Shown: in pieces, positions 10,613 through 18,825 of the stretch
Numbering within the stretch: position 1 is the first letter of the stretch
How the letters are laid out: each line of letters begins with the position of its first letter
Assembly: GCA_963739085.1 (NCBI GenBank)
Contig: CAVTZA010000012.1
Location: 186,001-250,000 of the forward strand
Length of the DNA stretch: 64,000 nt
Origin: DATFQE01 sp963739085
GTDB lineage: Bacteria > Actinomycetota > Thermoleophilia > Gaiellales > Gaiellaceae
Direction: 5' to 3'
Translations under genes and position numbers: made by a program
The notes under the pieces: model-generated
Told to the model about the DNA's origin: nothing
Databases searched by the model: none
The model's input: the letters and a program-made list of their open reading frames with translations, nothing else

Positions 10613-11322
10613 GCCTTGCGGACCTGCTCGTTGTTCTGCAGCGCCTTGGCGTCGTCCGAGAGCGTGATCGTCCCCGTCTCCAGCACGTAGCCGCGGTTCG
10701 CCGTCTCGAGGGCCATGAGTGCGTTCTGCTCGACGAGCAGGATCGGCGTGCCCTGGTCGTTGATCTCCCGGACGATCTCGAAGATCCTCTCGACAAAGAT
10801 CGGCGCGAGCCCCATCGACGGCTCGTCGAGCATCAGCAGCTTGGGACGGGCCATCAGCGCGCGCCCGATCGCGACCATCTGCTGCTCGCCGCCGGACAGC
10901 GTGCCGGCCTTCTGGCCCTTGCGCTCGGCGAGCCGCGGGAAGAGCGCGTAGACGCGGTCGAGGTCCTCCTTCAGCTGGGACTTGTCGGCGCGCTGGAACG
11001 CGCCCATCTCGAGGTTCTCGAGCACGCTCATGCGCGGGAAGAGCCGGCGTCCCTCGGGCGACTGGCTGATGCCCATCTTCACGACGTCGTGGGGGGCCTC
11101 GTTCGTGATGTCCTTGCCCTCGAAGCGGATCTTCCCCTCGCGCGGATGGTTGAGGCCGTTGATCGAGCGCAGCGTCGTCGACTTGCCGGCGCCGTTCGCG
11201 CCGATGAGCGTGACGATCTCGCCCTGCCGCACCTCGAGCGAGACGCCTTTGAGCGCCTCGATCGACCCGTAGAACGTGTGCACGTCCTCGAGCTCGAGGA
11301 TCGTCCCGGGCTTCGCGTTCAC
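10594..11322 (-). CDS. livF: Branched-chain amino acid ABC transporter, ATP-binding protein LivF
   Basis: 242 residues with Walker A (GANGAGKST), signature LSGGEQQMVAIGRAL, Walker B (LLMLDEPSMGLAP) and the H-loop position occupied by Q in LLVEQNALMAL, typical of LivF. It powers import together with LivG. It is the last gene of the liv operon and its start overlaps the livG stop by 4 bases, indicating translational coupling. Confidence 0.95.
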   Translation of the reverse strand: MNAKPGTILELEDVHTFYGSIEALKGVSLEVRQGEIVTLIGANGAGKSTTLRSINGLNHPREGKIRFEGKDITNEAPHDVVKMGISQSPEGRRLFPRMSVLENLEMGAFQRADKSQLKEDLDRVYALFPRLAERKGQKAGTLSGGEQQMVAIGRALMARPKLLMLDEPSMGLAPIFVERIFEIVREINDQGTPILLVEQNALMALETANRGYVLETGTITLSDDAKALQNNEQVRKAYLGIE

Positions 11323-12095
11323 TGCGCGACCGCCGCGGAGCCGAGGTACGCCTCGATCACCTTCGGGTCGCGCTGCACCTCCTGCGGCGGCCCCTCGGCG
11401 ATCTTCTCGCCGTAGTCGAGCACGCTCACCCGGTCGGAGATGCCCATGACCACCTTCATGTCGTGCTCGATCATCAGCACGGTGAGGTTGCGCTCCTCGC
11501 GCAGCCGCGCGACGAACGCGGTGAAGTCCGCGGTTTCTTGCGGGTTCATGCCGGCAGTCGGCTCGTCGAGGAGGAGCAGCTTCGGCTCGGTCGCCAGCGC
11601 CCGCGCGACCTCGAGCCGCCGCTGGTCGCCGTAGGAGAGGTTGCGCGCGAACTCCTCGTGCCGGCCGCGCAGCCCGCAGAACACGAGCAGCTCTCGGGCG
11701 CGCTGGAGGGCCTCGCGCTCCTCGCGCCGTTGCTTGGGTGTCCGCAGAACGCTTTTGACGATCCCGCTGCCGAGTCGCGAGTGCATTCCGACCATGACGT
11801 TCTCGCGTGCGGTCATGAGGTTGAACAGGCGGATGTTCTGGAACGTCCTTCCGACACCGCGCTCGGTGACCGCGTGCGGCGGCTTGCCGGTGACGTCCTC
11901 GCCGTCGAACACGATCGCCCCGGCGGTCGGCTTGTAGACGCCGGTGAGCATGTTGAACATCGTCGTCTTGCCCGCGCCGTTCGGGCCGATGAGGCTGACG
12001 ATCGAGCGCTCCGGAATCGTGAAGTCGATGTCGTTGACGGCGACGAGGCCGCCGAACTCCTTCCGGAGGCCCTCGGCGACGAGCAGGTCGGTCAT
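11319..12095 (-). CDS. livG: Branched-chain amino acid ABC transporter, ATP-binding protein LivG
   Basis: 258 residues from ATG 12095 (MTDLLVAEGLRKEFGG). Walker A GPNGAGKTT, the LivG-type insertion (GVGRTFQNIRLF...MTARENVMVG), signature LSYGDQRRLEVARAL, Walker B LLLLDEPTAGMNP and LMIEHDMKVVM are all present. It pairs with LivF to energise the LivH/LivM membrane channel. It overlaps livM by 4 bases upstream and livF by 4 bases downstream. The open frame extends much further upstream but only as a livM/livH shadow. Confidence 0.95.
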   Translation of the reverse strand: MTDLLVAEGLRKEFGGLVAVNDIDFTIPERSIVSLIGPNGAGKTTMFNMLTGVYKPTAGAIVFDGEDVTGKPPHAVTERGVGRTFQNIRLFNLMTARENVMVGMHSRLGSGIVKSVLRTPKQRREEREALQRARELLVFCGLRGRHEEFARNLSYGDQRRLEVARALATEPKLLLLDEPTAGMNPQETADFTAFVARLREERNLTVLMIEHDMKVVMGISDRVSVLDYGEKIAEGPPQEVQRDPKVIEAYLGSAAVAQ

Positions 12096-13459
12096 TCCTC
12101 CGGTCCTCCCCGTACGTCGTACAGCGGCTCGTCGTGGACGCCTTCCTGGAACTCCAGCTTCCGCCGCGTGCTCGGGATCAGGCCCTCCGGTCTGAACAGC
12201 ATCACGATCACGAGGATGACGCCGAAGATGCCGAACTGGTAGAGCGGGACGTCGATGTCCGTGCCGAACGTGCTGTTGAACTTGGCGCCGATGTTGCCGA
12301 GGCCCTCCTGGTTCAGGTAGGCGAGGAAGCCGCCGCCGAGGATGACACCCCAGATGTTGCCCATCCCGCCCAGGATGACCATGCAGAGGATGAACACCGA
12401 GATGTTGAAGAAGAAGTCGTCCGGGAACGTTCCGCTCTTGAAGCTCGCGTAGTACGCGCCCGCGATCCCGCCGAAGAAGGCGCCGGCCGCATAGGCCCAG
12501 GTCTTCGTCCGCATGAGCGGCACGCCCATCGCGGCGGCTGCCGTCTCGTCCTCGCGGATCGCGATCCAGGCGCGTCCTAGGCGCGAGTCGCGCAGCCGCA
12601 CCGAGCAGAAGACCGTGAAGAGGAGCAGCACGAGAGCCGTCCAGTAGAACCAGTTGATGCCGTTGGAGACGGCGAGGTAGTCGGACGGGAGCCCAAGCCA
12701 GTTCGAGAGCCGCTCGCCGAACCCCGGCGGGTCGATCGGGTTGATCCCCTGGGCGCCGTTCGTGAGGTTGAAGCCGGTCCCGAACAGGTTGTCGCCGTTC
12801 CGGGCGATCTGGGGCATGATCTCGCCGAAGCCGAGCGTCACGATCGCGAGGTAGTCGCCGCGCAGGCGTAGGGTCGGCAGGCCGATCAGCACCCCGGAGA
12901 ACGCCGCGAGGATGCCGCCCATCGCCACCACGATCCAGATCGACACGTGGAAGCCCGCAGCCTCCGGGCTGACGCCGACCGAGCCGATGTGCTCGGTGAC
13001 GCTCTCGCCGAAGTGGGGCGACGCGAACCAGGCCGCCGTGTAGGCGCCGATCGCATAGAACGCGACGTAGCCGAGGTCGAGCAGGCCCGCGTACCCGACG
13101 ACGATGTTCAGTCCGAGGGCCATCATCATGAAGATCACCATCGTGACCCCGGTGTCGACGGACGGAAACGTCCCGAAGATCGGCAGCTCGAACAGGTCCG
13201 CGCGGTAGTACGGGTAGAGGAAGACGAGGAGGATGGCCCCGGCGGTCGTCACGTACTTGCCGTAGCGCACCATGCCCCACGGCGGGACGTAAAAGGCGAG
13301 GCCGACGAGGATCGCAACGAAGAGGGAGAACACGATCCCCTCGAAGATCCCGATCCAGAGGAACGCGACCACCGCGGCGATGGCGCCCCTGATCGCGCGT
13401 CTCCGCAACTCCGCGTCGAAGGTCGGCCTGTCCACCCGGAGAAGCGACGAGATGTCCAC
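12092..13459 (-). CDS. livM: Branched-chain amino acid ABC transporter permease LivM
   Basis: 455 residues, with an N-terminal extension of about 130 residues containing extra hydrophobic segments before the canonical core (LGLNIVVGYAGLLDLGYVAF, LRGDYLAIVTLGFGEI, GRAWIAIREDETAAAAMGV). The core has the EAA-like loop that contacts the ATPase. ATG start one base after the livH stop, so the genes are coupled. Confidence 0.93.
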   Translation of the reverse strand: MDISSLLRVDRPTFDAELRRRAIRGAIAAVVAFLWIGIFEGIVFSLFVAILVGLAFYVPPWGMVRYGKYVTTAGAILLVFLYPYYRADLFELPIFGTFPSVDTGVTMVIFMMMALGLNIVVGYAGLLDLGYVAFYAIGAYTAAWFASPHFGESVTEHIGSVGVSPEAAGFHVSIWIVVAMGGILAAFSGVLIGLPTLRLRGDYLAIVTLGFGEIMPQIARNGDNLFGTGFNLTNGAQGINPIDPPGFGERLSNWLGLPSDYLAVSNGINWFYWTALVLLLFTVFCSVRLRDSRLGRAWIAIREDETAAAAMGVPLMRTKTWAYAAGAFFGGIAGAYYASFKSGTFPDDFFFNISVFILCMVILGGMGNIWGVILGGGFLAYLNQEGLGNIGAKFNSTFGTDIDVPLYQFGIFGVILVIVMLFRPEGLIPSTRRKLEFQEGVHDEPLYDVRGGPEE

Positions 13460-14455
13460 CTAGCCCCCTTCGGGCGTCTGCTCCCCGAGCAGGCCCTCGG
13501 GCCGGAACACCAGGATGATGATCAGGATCGCGAAGATGATCGACTGCGTCCAGTCGCTCCCCGGCGTGGCCCAGCCCAGGCCGTTGTTGAACGACTCGAT
13601 CATCGCGATCAGGACGCCGCCGAGAACCGCGCCGGGCAGGTTTCCGATCCCACCCACGACGGCCGCCGTGAACGCGATCAGTCCAAGGCGGAAGCCCTCG
13701 TCGTAGCGGATGTTCGTGATGTAGAGCGCGTAGAGGAGCCCCGCTGAGCCGGCGAGCCCACCCGCCAGGACGAACGTGAACGAGATCGTCCGGTTGACGT
13801 TGATGCCCATCATCGCGGAGGCGTCGCGGTCCTGAGCCGTCGCACGCATCGCCTTGCCCTGCTTGGTCGACTGCACGAGCCACATGAGCAGGAAGAGCAC
13901 CGGGATCGTGAAGACGAGCACGATCAGCTTGTCCCACGTGTACGCGACGCCGCCGATCGTGAACACGTCGCCGCGCGGGAGGATCGACTCGACCGACGTC
14001 GGCCTGGCGCCCTTCCAGACGAGGCCGATGTTCTGGAGGATGAATGACACGCCGATTGCGGTGATGAGCGGGGCGAGCCGCGGCGCGTTGCGTAAGGGCC
14101 GGTACGCGATCAGCTCGATCGTCGCGTTGAGGCTTGCGCAGAAGGCCATCACGATCACGAGCATCACCAGGATCAGCGACCATTTCAGAAGTGCGGGATC
14201 ACCCGAGGTGAGCCCGAACCAGGTCACCATCGAGGCGACGAGCATGCCGCCGAGCATGAACACGTCGCCGTTGGCGAAGTTGATCAGCTCGAGGATGCCG
14301 TACACGAGCGAGTAGCCGAGCGCCACGAGTCCGTAGATCGCGCCGTTCGTGATCCCGATCAGGAACAGGCGGTAGAACTCGTCCGGCTCCTTGAACAGGT
14401 TGACGAGGAGCCAGACGGCCACGACGACCACCAGCAGGCCGCCGATTGCCGGCAC
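13460..14455 (-). CDS. livH: Branched-chain amino acid ABC transporter permease LivH
   Basis: 331 residues from GTG 14455; hydrophobic throughout, with the LivH signatures YGLVALGYSLVYGILELINFANGDVFMLG and ATAQDRDASAMMGINVNR. It forms the inner-membrane channel with LivM. The GTG has no ribosome-binding site. The frame is open upstream, and a perfect AGGAGG (14529-14524) stands 5 bases before an in-frame ATA at 14518-14516, which would add 21 residues (ATQARTARPTSFYHRLPDLL). The true start is therefore unsettled. Confidence 0.92.
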   Translation of the reverse strand: MPAIGGLLVVVVAVWLLVNLFKEPDEFYRLFLIGITNGAIYGLVALGYSLVYGILELINFANGDVFMLGGMLVASMVTWFGLTSGDPALLKWSLILVMLVIVMAFCASLNATIELIAYRPLRNAPRLAPLITAIGVSFILQNIGLVWKGARPTSVESILPRGDVFTIGGVAYTWDKLIVLVFTIPVLFLLMWLVQSTKQGKAMRATAQDRDASAMMGINVNRTISFTFVLAGGLAGSAGLLYALYITNIRYDEGFRLGLIAFTAAVVGGIGNLPGAVLGGVLIAMIESFNNGLGWATPGSDWTQSIIFAILIIILVFRPEGLLGEQTPEGG

Positions 14456-14523
14456 CAGGAGGTCGGGCAGCCGGTGGTAGAAGGAGGTGGGGCGGGCGGT
14501 CCGGGCCTGGGTGGCTATCGCGT

Positions 14524-14529
14524 CCTCCT
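14524..14529 (-). promoter_or_regulatory. Consensus ribosome-binding site facing an ATA codon upstream of livH
   Basis: AGGAGG on the minus strand, 5 bases from ATA 14518-14516, in frame with livH. No ATG, GTG or TTG lies at a usable distance. Confidence 0.6.
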
Positions 14530-14534
14530 AAGGC

Positions 14535-14562
14535 CGGGGGGAGGGCCGAGGGCCCTCCCCCG
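14535..14562 (-). terminator. Intercistronic hairpin between livK and livH
   Basis: CGGGGGGAGGGCC - GAG - GGCCCTCCCCCG, a 12-bp GC stem. It lies between the binding-protein gene and the rest of the operon. Such a hairpin commonly raises the amount of binding-protein mRNA by protecting its 3' end or terminating part of transcription. Confidence 0.65.
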
Positions 14563-14582
14563 CGACCAGTGCTCGTCTTGTC

Positions 14583-15902
14583 CTAGCCAGCGTTCACGAA
14601 GCTGACGTCCGGAGTCAACGTCTTGACGAACTCGGGCTTGAGGTTCTTCACCTGGAAGAACGTGACCGTCCCGAGCGTCGTGTCGCCGTTCTTGTCGATC
14701 TCGAAGTCACCGAGGATGCCGTCCGTGATCTTCGTGTCGAACAGCTCCTCCGCCACCTTCGAGCGGTCGCCGTCGGCTTTGTCGATCGCGTCGAGCAGCA
14801 CCACGGCCGCCTGGGCGGCGTAGGCCGAGTAGGGGTCTACGGTCGCCTTGCCCGTCTCGGCCTTGAAGTCGTCGACGAACGTCTTGCCGGCCCCGGTCAG
14901 CTGATCGGCCGGGATGCCCGGCTGGCTGATGTACATGTCGTTCGCCGCCGGTCCCGCACCCTCGATCGTGGCGGTGATCGGCGTCCAGCCGTCCGGCCCG
15001 AGCAGCTTGATGTTCGGGTTGGAGGCCTTGATGTCCTTGATCAGCTTGCCGCCGTTGTTGCAGATGATCCCGCCGAGGAAGACGGAATCGGCGCCGGACG
15101 ACTTGATGCGGGTCGCCAGCGCCTCGTAGCTCGTGGCCTTCTTGTCCCACTTCTGGTTCCCGAGGATGTTGATGCCGAGCTTCTGCGCGTACTGCGAGAA
15201 GAGGGTGGCGATCCCCTGCCCGTACGTCTCGCCGTCGTTGAGCACGAAGATCTTCTTCAGGCCCAACTCCTTCGCGTACTGCGCGTTCGCAGCGCCCTGG
15301 AACTGGTCGTTCCACACCACGCGCGCGTAGTTGCGCTTGCCGGTCGGGTAGTAGTTGTCCGGCTCGCCGGCCTCGGTGCCGGGGCCGCCCTCGGTGAGGC
15401 CCGGGTACGTGTTCGACGGGCTCACCATCGCGAGGGCATCACGATTCAGCACCGGAATCACGAGCTTCGCACAGCCGGAGTTGAACGTCCCGATCAGGCC
15501 GAGCATGCTGTCGTTACCCGCGTACGCGCGCGCGTTGGACGAGCACTTGGCCGAGTCCCAACTGCCCGCCTGGGCAGTCGAGTCGTCACAGGACTGGAAG
15601 CCGATCTTCTTGCCGCCTGCCTCCCAGTTGCGCTGGCTGAGCTCGAACTCCACCGCGTCGGCCATCTCGGTCGTCAGCGAGCGGTTCGCACCCTGCAGCG
15701 GGAAGTCCGACGCGATGATCGCGTCCGGCTCTCCTTCGCCCTCGTAGCGGATCGGCCCGCACGAGGCCGAGGGAAGCGCGGTGGCACCCCCGCCTCCGCC
15801 GCCGTCGCCATTGTCGTCGTCGCCGCCGCAGCCCGCCGCAGCCAGCGCGAGCGCAGCGACGACAAGGATCAGCAAACCCATAAAGCGCCGTTCCTTCAGC
15901 AA
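14583..15902 (-). CDS. livK: Branched-chain amino acid ABC transporter substrate-binding lipoprotein LivK
   Basis: A TTG at 15902 lies 5 bases after GGAGGAGGA and begins MLKERRFMGLLILVVAALAL, a good lipoprotein signal; the lipobox is LAAAGC, followed by a Gly/Asp-rich linker. The body (about 400 residues) is a type I periplasmic-binding fold (IIASDFPLQGANRSLT, KIFVLNDGETYGQG, SVFLGGIICNNGGKLIKD, YSAYAAQAAVVLLDAI). It captures Leu/Ile/Val or related amino acids outside the membrane. A longer frame to 15971 lacks signal character upstream and is not favoured. Confidence 0.93.
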   Translation of the reverse strand: MLKERRFMGLLILVVAALALAAAGCGGDDDNGDGGGGGGATALPSASCGPIRYEGEGEPDAIIASDFPLQGANRSLTTEMADAVEFELSQRNWEAGGKKIGFQSCDDSTAQAGSWDSAKCSSNARAYAGNDSMLGLIGTFNSGCAKLVIPVLNRDALAMVSPSNTYPGLTEGGPGTEAGEPDNYYPTGKRNYARVVWNDQFQGAANAQYAKELGLKKIFVLNDGETYGQGIATLFSQYAQKLGINILGNQKWDKKATSYEALATRIKSSGADSVFLGGIICNNGGKLIKDIKASNPNIKLLGPDGWTPITATIEGAGPAANDMYISQPGIPADQLTGAGKTFVDDFKAETGKATVDPYSAYAAQAAVVLLDAIDKADGDRSKVAEELFDTKITDGILGDFEIDKNGDTTLGTVTFFQVKNLKPEFVKTLTPDVSFVNAG

Positions 15903-15981
15903 GTGCTCCTCCTCCGTGTCGCCGTCTTTCGTGCTTTCCGCATTCGCCCTTCGGCCGGCCTCTCCCTCCAACCGAGCCGCA

Positions 15982-16010
15982 AGTATCGGTGGGCACGCCC
16001 CCTATCGCAA
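15982..16010 (-). promoter_or_regulatory. Promoter of the liv operon
   Basis: TTGCGA (16010-16005), 17-base spacer, GATACT (15987-15982) on the minus strand. This implies a 5' leader of about 70 bases before livK. Confidence 0.55.
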
Positions 16011-16035
16011 GAAAGAACCGTCGCGAGTGTGAGCA

Positions 16036-16056
16036 GCGGGCCGGACGGCGGCCCGC
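16036..16056 (-). terminator. Hairpin downstream of tRNA-Leu
   Basis: GCGGGCC - seven bases - GGCCCGC, 12 bases beyond the tRNA 3' end. No T-run, but it is a plausible termination or processing hairpin. Confidence 0.5.
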
Positions 16057-16067
16057 CGGAGGCGTTA

Positions 16068-16151
16068 TGCCGAAGGTGGGACTCGAACCCACACGCCCTT
16101 GCGGGCACCGGATTTTGAGTCCGGCGCGTCTACCAGTTCCGCCACTTCGGC
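16068..16151 (-). tRNA. tRNA-Leu, anticodon CAA
   Basis: 84 nt. Acceptor stem GCCGAAG pairs with CTTCGGC, discriminator A. The anticodon loop reads ACTCAAAAT (CAA, decoding UUG). There is a long variable arm (GTGCCCGCAAGGGCGT), as expected of class II tRNA-Leu, and a T-arm GGGTTCGAGTCCC. CCA is not encoded. Confidence 0.97.
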
Positions 16152-16161
16152 CGCTACCGCG

Positions 16162-16167
16162 ATGATA
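16162..16167 (-). promoter_or_regulatory. -10 box of tRNA-Leu
   Basis: TATCAT on the minus strand, 10 bases before the mature tRNA 5' end, overlapping the region just upstream of the divergent pfk start. Confidence 0.5.
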
Positions 16168-16175
16168 GGGCCGAG

Positions 16176-17219
16176 ATGCGCGTCGCAGTCCTGACCGGCG
16201 GGGGCGACTGCCCCGGCCTCAATGCGGTGATCCGCGCCGTCGCGCGCCGCTGCTTCGCCGGAGGACACGAGGTGATCGGCGTGCGCGAGGGCTGGCGAGG
16301 GCTCGTCGAAGACATCGTCGAGCCGCTCGGCCCCCGCGAGGTGACCGGGATCCTTCCCCGTGGCGGAACGATCCTCGGCACGACGCGCACCAACCCGTAC
16401 AAAATCGAGGGCGGCGTGGAGCGGGTGCTCGAGACCTTCGGCCGCGAGCAACTCGACGCGCTCGTCGCGATCGGCGGCGAGGACACGCTCGGCGTCGCCG
16501 CACGCCTTTACGCCGAGCACGAGTTCCCGGTCGTCGGCGTGCCGAAGACGATCGACAACGACCTCGCCGCGACCGACTACACGTTCGGATTCGACACGGC
16601 CGTCTTCATCGCGACGGAGGCCATCGACCGGCTTCACACGACCGCCGAGTCGCACAACCGCGTGATGGTGGTCGAGGTCATGGGCCGCAATACGGGCTGG
16701 ATCGCCGTGATGAGCGGCATCGCAGGCGGCGCCGACGCGATCCTGATCCCCGAGCTGCCGATCACCGTCGAGCAGGCCTGCTCGGAGCTCCAGCGCCGCC
16801 ACGAGCGCGGCAAGGTCTTCTCGATCGTCGTGGTCAGCGAGGGATACGAGCTGACCTACGAGTCCGGTGAGCGGCGGAAGGTCGCCGGCGAGGCACGGGC
16901 GAGCGATCAGTTCGGGCACGTCCGCTTTGGCGGGGTCGGCGAGGCGCTCGCCCAGGAGATCGAGGAGCGAACCGGCTACGAGACGCGCGTGACGGTCCTC
17001 GGCCACGTCCAGCGCGGGGGCACGCCGACTCCGCGCGACCGCGTGCTCGCGACGCGCTACGGGCTCAAGGCGGCCGAGCTCGTGCTCGACGGCCGGTTCG
17101 GCCAGATGGCGGCGCTCCACGGCGACGCGATCGTCGACGTCTCGCTCGAGGAGGCGACGCGCGACATCAAGCGCGTCCCGCCCGAGTGGTACCAGGTCGC
17201 GCGCGCGTTCTTCGGCTAG
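16176..17219 (+). CDS. pfkA: 6-phosphofructokinase, probably pyrophosphate-dependent
   Basis: 347 residues, full length for the group A PFK family. Phosphate-donor loop GGGDCPGLNAVIRA (8-21), catalytic PKTIDNDLAATDYTFGFDTA (from 123) and MVVEVMGRNTGWIA are intact. At the two positions that separate donor classes it has Asp103 (in GGEDT) and Lys124 (in PKTIDND); ATP-dependent enzymes have Gly at both. Family knowledge therefore predicts PPi rather than ATP as phosphoryl donor, giving a reversible fructose-6-phosphate/fructose-1,6-bisphosphate step. It is divergent from tRNA-Leu. Confidence 0.95.
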   Translation: MRVAVLTGGGDCPGLNAVIRAVARRCFAGGHEVIGVREGWRGLVEDIVEPLGPREVTGILPRGGTILGTTRTNPYKIEGGVERVLETFGREQLDALVAIGGEDTLGVAARLYAEHEFPVVGVPKTIDNDLAATDYTFGFDTAVFIATEAIDRLHTTAESHNRVMVVEVMGRNTGWIAVMSGIAGGADAILIPELPITVEQACSELQRRHERGKVFSIVVVSEGYELTYESGERRKVAGEARASDQFGHVRFGGVGEALAQEIEERTGYETRVTVLGHVQRGGTPTPRDRVLATRYGLKAAELVLDGRFGQMAALHGDAIVDVSLEEATRDIKRVPPEWYQVARAFFG

Positions 17220-17334
17220 GAACGCTCGCAGGGGCGACCGAACCGCGGAGAGCGCCGTTCTGCGCCCGCCCGCAGCCGTCCGCCGCGAATCGTCTCCTGA
17301 AGCACCGCAAAGCGCCAGGTCCCGTGGACGAGTT

Positions 17335-17353
17335 GTCACGCTTCCGGCACACA
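17335..17353 (-). repeat. Recurrent intergenic motif, copy 2
   Basis: Minus-strand reading TGTGTGCCGGAAGCGTGAC, 24 bases from palindrome copy 2. Copy 1 of the motif has a similar layout (21 bases from palindrome copy 1). Confidence 0.5.
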
Positions 17354-17376
17354 CGACGGGTCCCGAAGGGCCATGC

Positions 17377-17395
17377 CCAGGGGCCAGGCCCCTGG
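17377..17395. repeat. GC-rich palindrome, copy 2
   Basis: CCAGGGGCC-A-GGCCCCTGG, identical in core to the element at 821-845; outer bases can extend the stem imperfectly. It lies between convergent pfk and the 17403-18815 gene, 8 bases from the latter's stop. Confidence 0.7.
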
Positions 17396-17402
17396 ACGTG
17401 GC

Positions 17403-18815
17403 TCAAGAAGACAGTTCGCTGAGCGGGAAGGAGCGGTGGCGCCGCGGCGGGACGAGGTAGTTCTGCCGATGCGTCGTCTGGAGGATCGAGTTGAAGCCCT
17501 GGCCCCGGTCGCCGGGCTTGAACGGCAGCGTGCCGGCGGGCAGGACGCCGTCCATCGCCAGGCGGCCGCGGTGAAAGTCGTCGCTCGAGGGGTTGAAGAT
17601 CACGAAGTGGATCCCCGGCGACGGCTCGTCGACGAAGCTGTCGCGCTCCGGCTGCGAGGTCCAGAAGAAGGGGTTGTCGAGCGTGTTGAAGTCCGCGCGC
17701 TGCGGAATCGCCGTCCCTTTCTCGTACAGGGTCCCGTCCGAGCCGCGCACGTCCTCCTGCAGCCTCGTCACGGGCTGCATGGAGGCGGAGTGGCCGATCA
17801 CCCCGTAGCGCCTGAAGTCCCTGCGCACCTGCGCGGCGTCGACAGCCTCCTCGGGCCCCATCGCCACGGTCTGCGTCCCCTCCTCCACGTCGAGCTGTGG
17901 CCGGAACGTCGTGTCGACCCGCTCGGTGAAGTCGAAATCGAGGTACCAGGCCTCGACATTTTCGAACAGGTGGGAGAGGTGCATGTGCGTGCCGCCGCGG
18001 AAGTAGCGGGAATCGCGCAGGTCGACCCAGCCGAGGGTCTCGAAGTTGACGATCCGCGGGGGCCCGAGCGCCTTGCGCTGCGTCGAGGTGAAGCCGAGGA
18101 AGAGCTCGGCCGTCTCCGGGATCAGGTCGGCGCCCTGAACGCCTGCCGCCACGGCCATGCGCTTGGGCAGGCTCTCGCCGCCCTCGAACCCGCCGCCGGC
18201 GAAGCCCTTGCGCACGCTCGTCATCGCGACGGCGCCGTCGAGGGCCTTGAAGATGCGCTGCCCGCCGTCCTGGATGTTCTCCTGGCGGTCGCTGCGGAGC
18301 AGAAACGCCACGTCGTTCCGCTCGAGGATGACGCCCGGGCTGTCGCTCGGGAAGCGGATCGCGGGCAGCAGCGCGCCGACCGGCCCCGCCCGCCCCTTGG
18401 AGGCGCGGCGGTCGAACGGAAGGTGCCGCTCGGCCTGGCGCGGCGTGAAACGGCGGAAGTACGGCAGCCCCCAGGCGACGGTCACCGCGAGCCCTTCGGG
18501 CGTGCCGGCGAACTCGTCCTCGAGCTCGCGGAGCACGGCCTCGAGCCGGCGTCGGGCGTCGGCGAGCTCGGAGCTCCCAGGCTCGAGCTTCAGCGTCGCC
18601 GTGACGACCTCGTGGTGCAGCGTCGGCACGACGACCTCGACGCCGTTGTCCTCGACGATCCGCATGCCGTCGAGCAGGTGCTGCTCCGGAGCACGGCCCT
18701 CACCGAAGCGGCGCGTGGAGGACTCGACGAGGTGGTCGACGAGCTCGTACACGCCGGCCACGCCGAGCGCGCCTGCCGCAGCCGCACCGAGCAGCTGCCC
18801 CCTCGTCAGCTTCAT
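17403..18815 (-). CDS. Secreted protein of unknown function (DUF7405-like)
   Basis: 470 residues. An N-terminal segment (MKLTRGQLLGAAAAGALGVAGVYELVDHL) looks like a signal or anchor. The body has the conserved-looking stretches ILERNDVAFLLRSD, FTSTQRKALGPPRIVNFETLGW, GGTHMHLSHLFEN and, near the end, LQTTHRQNYLVPPRRHRSFPL. I associate this pattern with proteins annotated as Tat/secreted proteins of the DUF7405 type, distantly reminiscent of Dyp-type peroxidases, but no GxxDG haem-peroxidase motif is visible. It starts 10 bases after the lipoprotein gene 18826-19455, so the two are probably cotranscribed. Confidence 0.75.
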   Translation of the reverse strand: MKLTRGQLLGAAAAGALGVAGVYELVDHLVESSTRRFGEGRAPEQHLLDGMRIVEDNGVEVVVPTLHHEVVTATLKLEPGSSELADARRRLEAVLRELEDEFAGTPEGLAVTVAWGLPYFRRFTPRQAERHLPFDRRASKGRAGPVGALLPAIRFPSDSPGVILERNDVAFLLRSDRQENIQDGGQRIFKALDGAVAMTSVRKGFAGGGFEGGESLPKRMAVAAGVQGADLIPETAELFLGFTSTQRKALGPPRIVNFETLGWVDLRDSRYFRGGTHMHLSHLFENVEAWYLDFDFTERVDTTFRPQLDVEEGTQTVAMGPEEAVDAAQVRRDFRRYGVIGHSASMQPVTRLQEDVRGSDGTLYEKGTAIPQRADFNTLDNPFFWTSQPERDSFVDEPSPGIHFVIFNPSSDDFHRGRLAMDGVLPAGTLPFKPGDRGQGFNSILQTTHRQNYLVPPRRHRSFPLSELSS

Positions 18816-18825
18816 GGAAGGGCCT

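Noticed and set aside
11319..14183. 954-codon minus-strand frame suggesting a giant LivG fusion
   Set aside because: Only the last 258 codons are LivG; the rest is an out-of-frame reading of livM and livH.
17403..18815. Calling this a Dyp-type peroxidase
   Set aside because: Only loose resemblance; the GxxDG motif and a clear haem-ligand context are absent.
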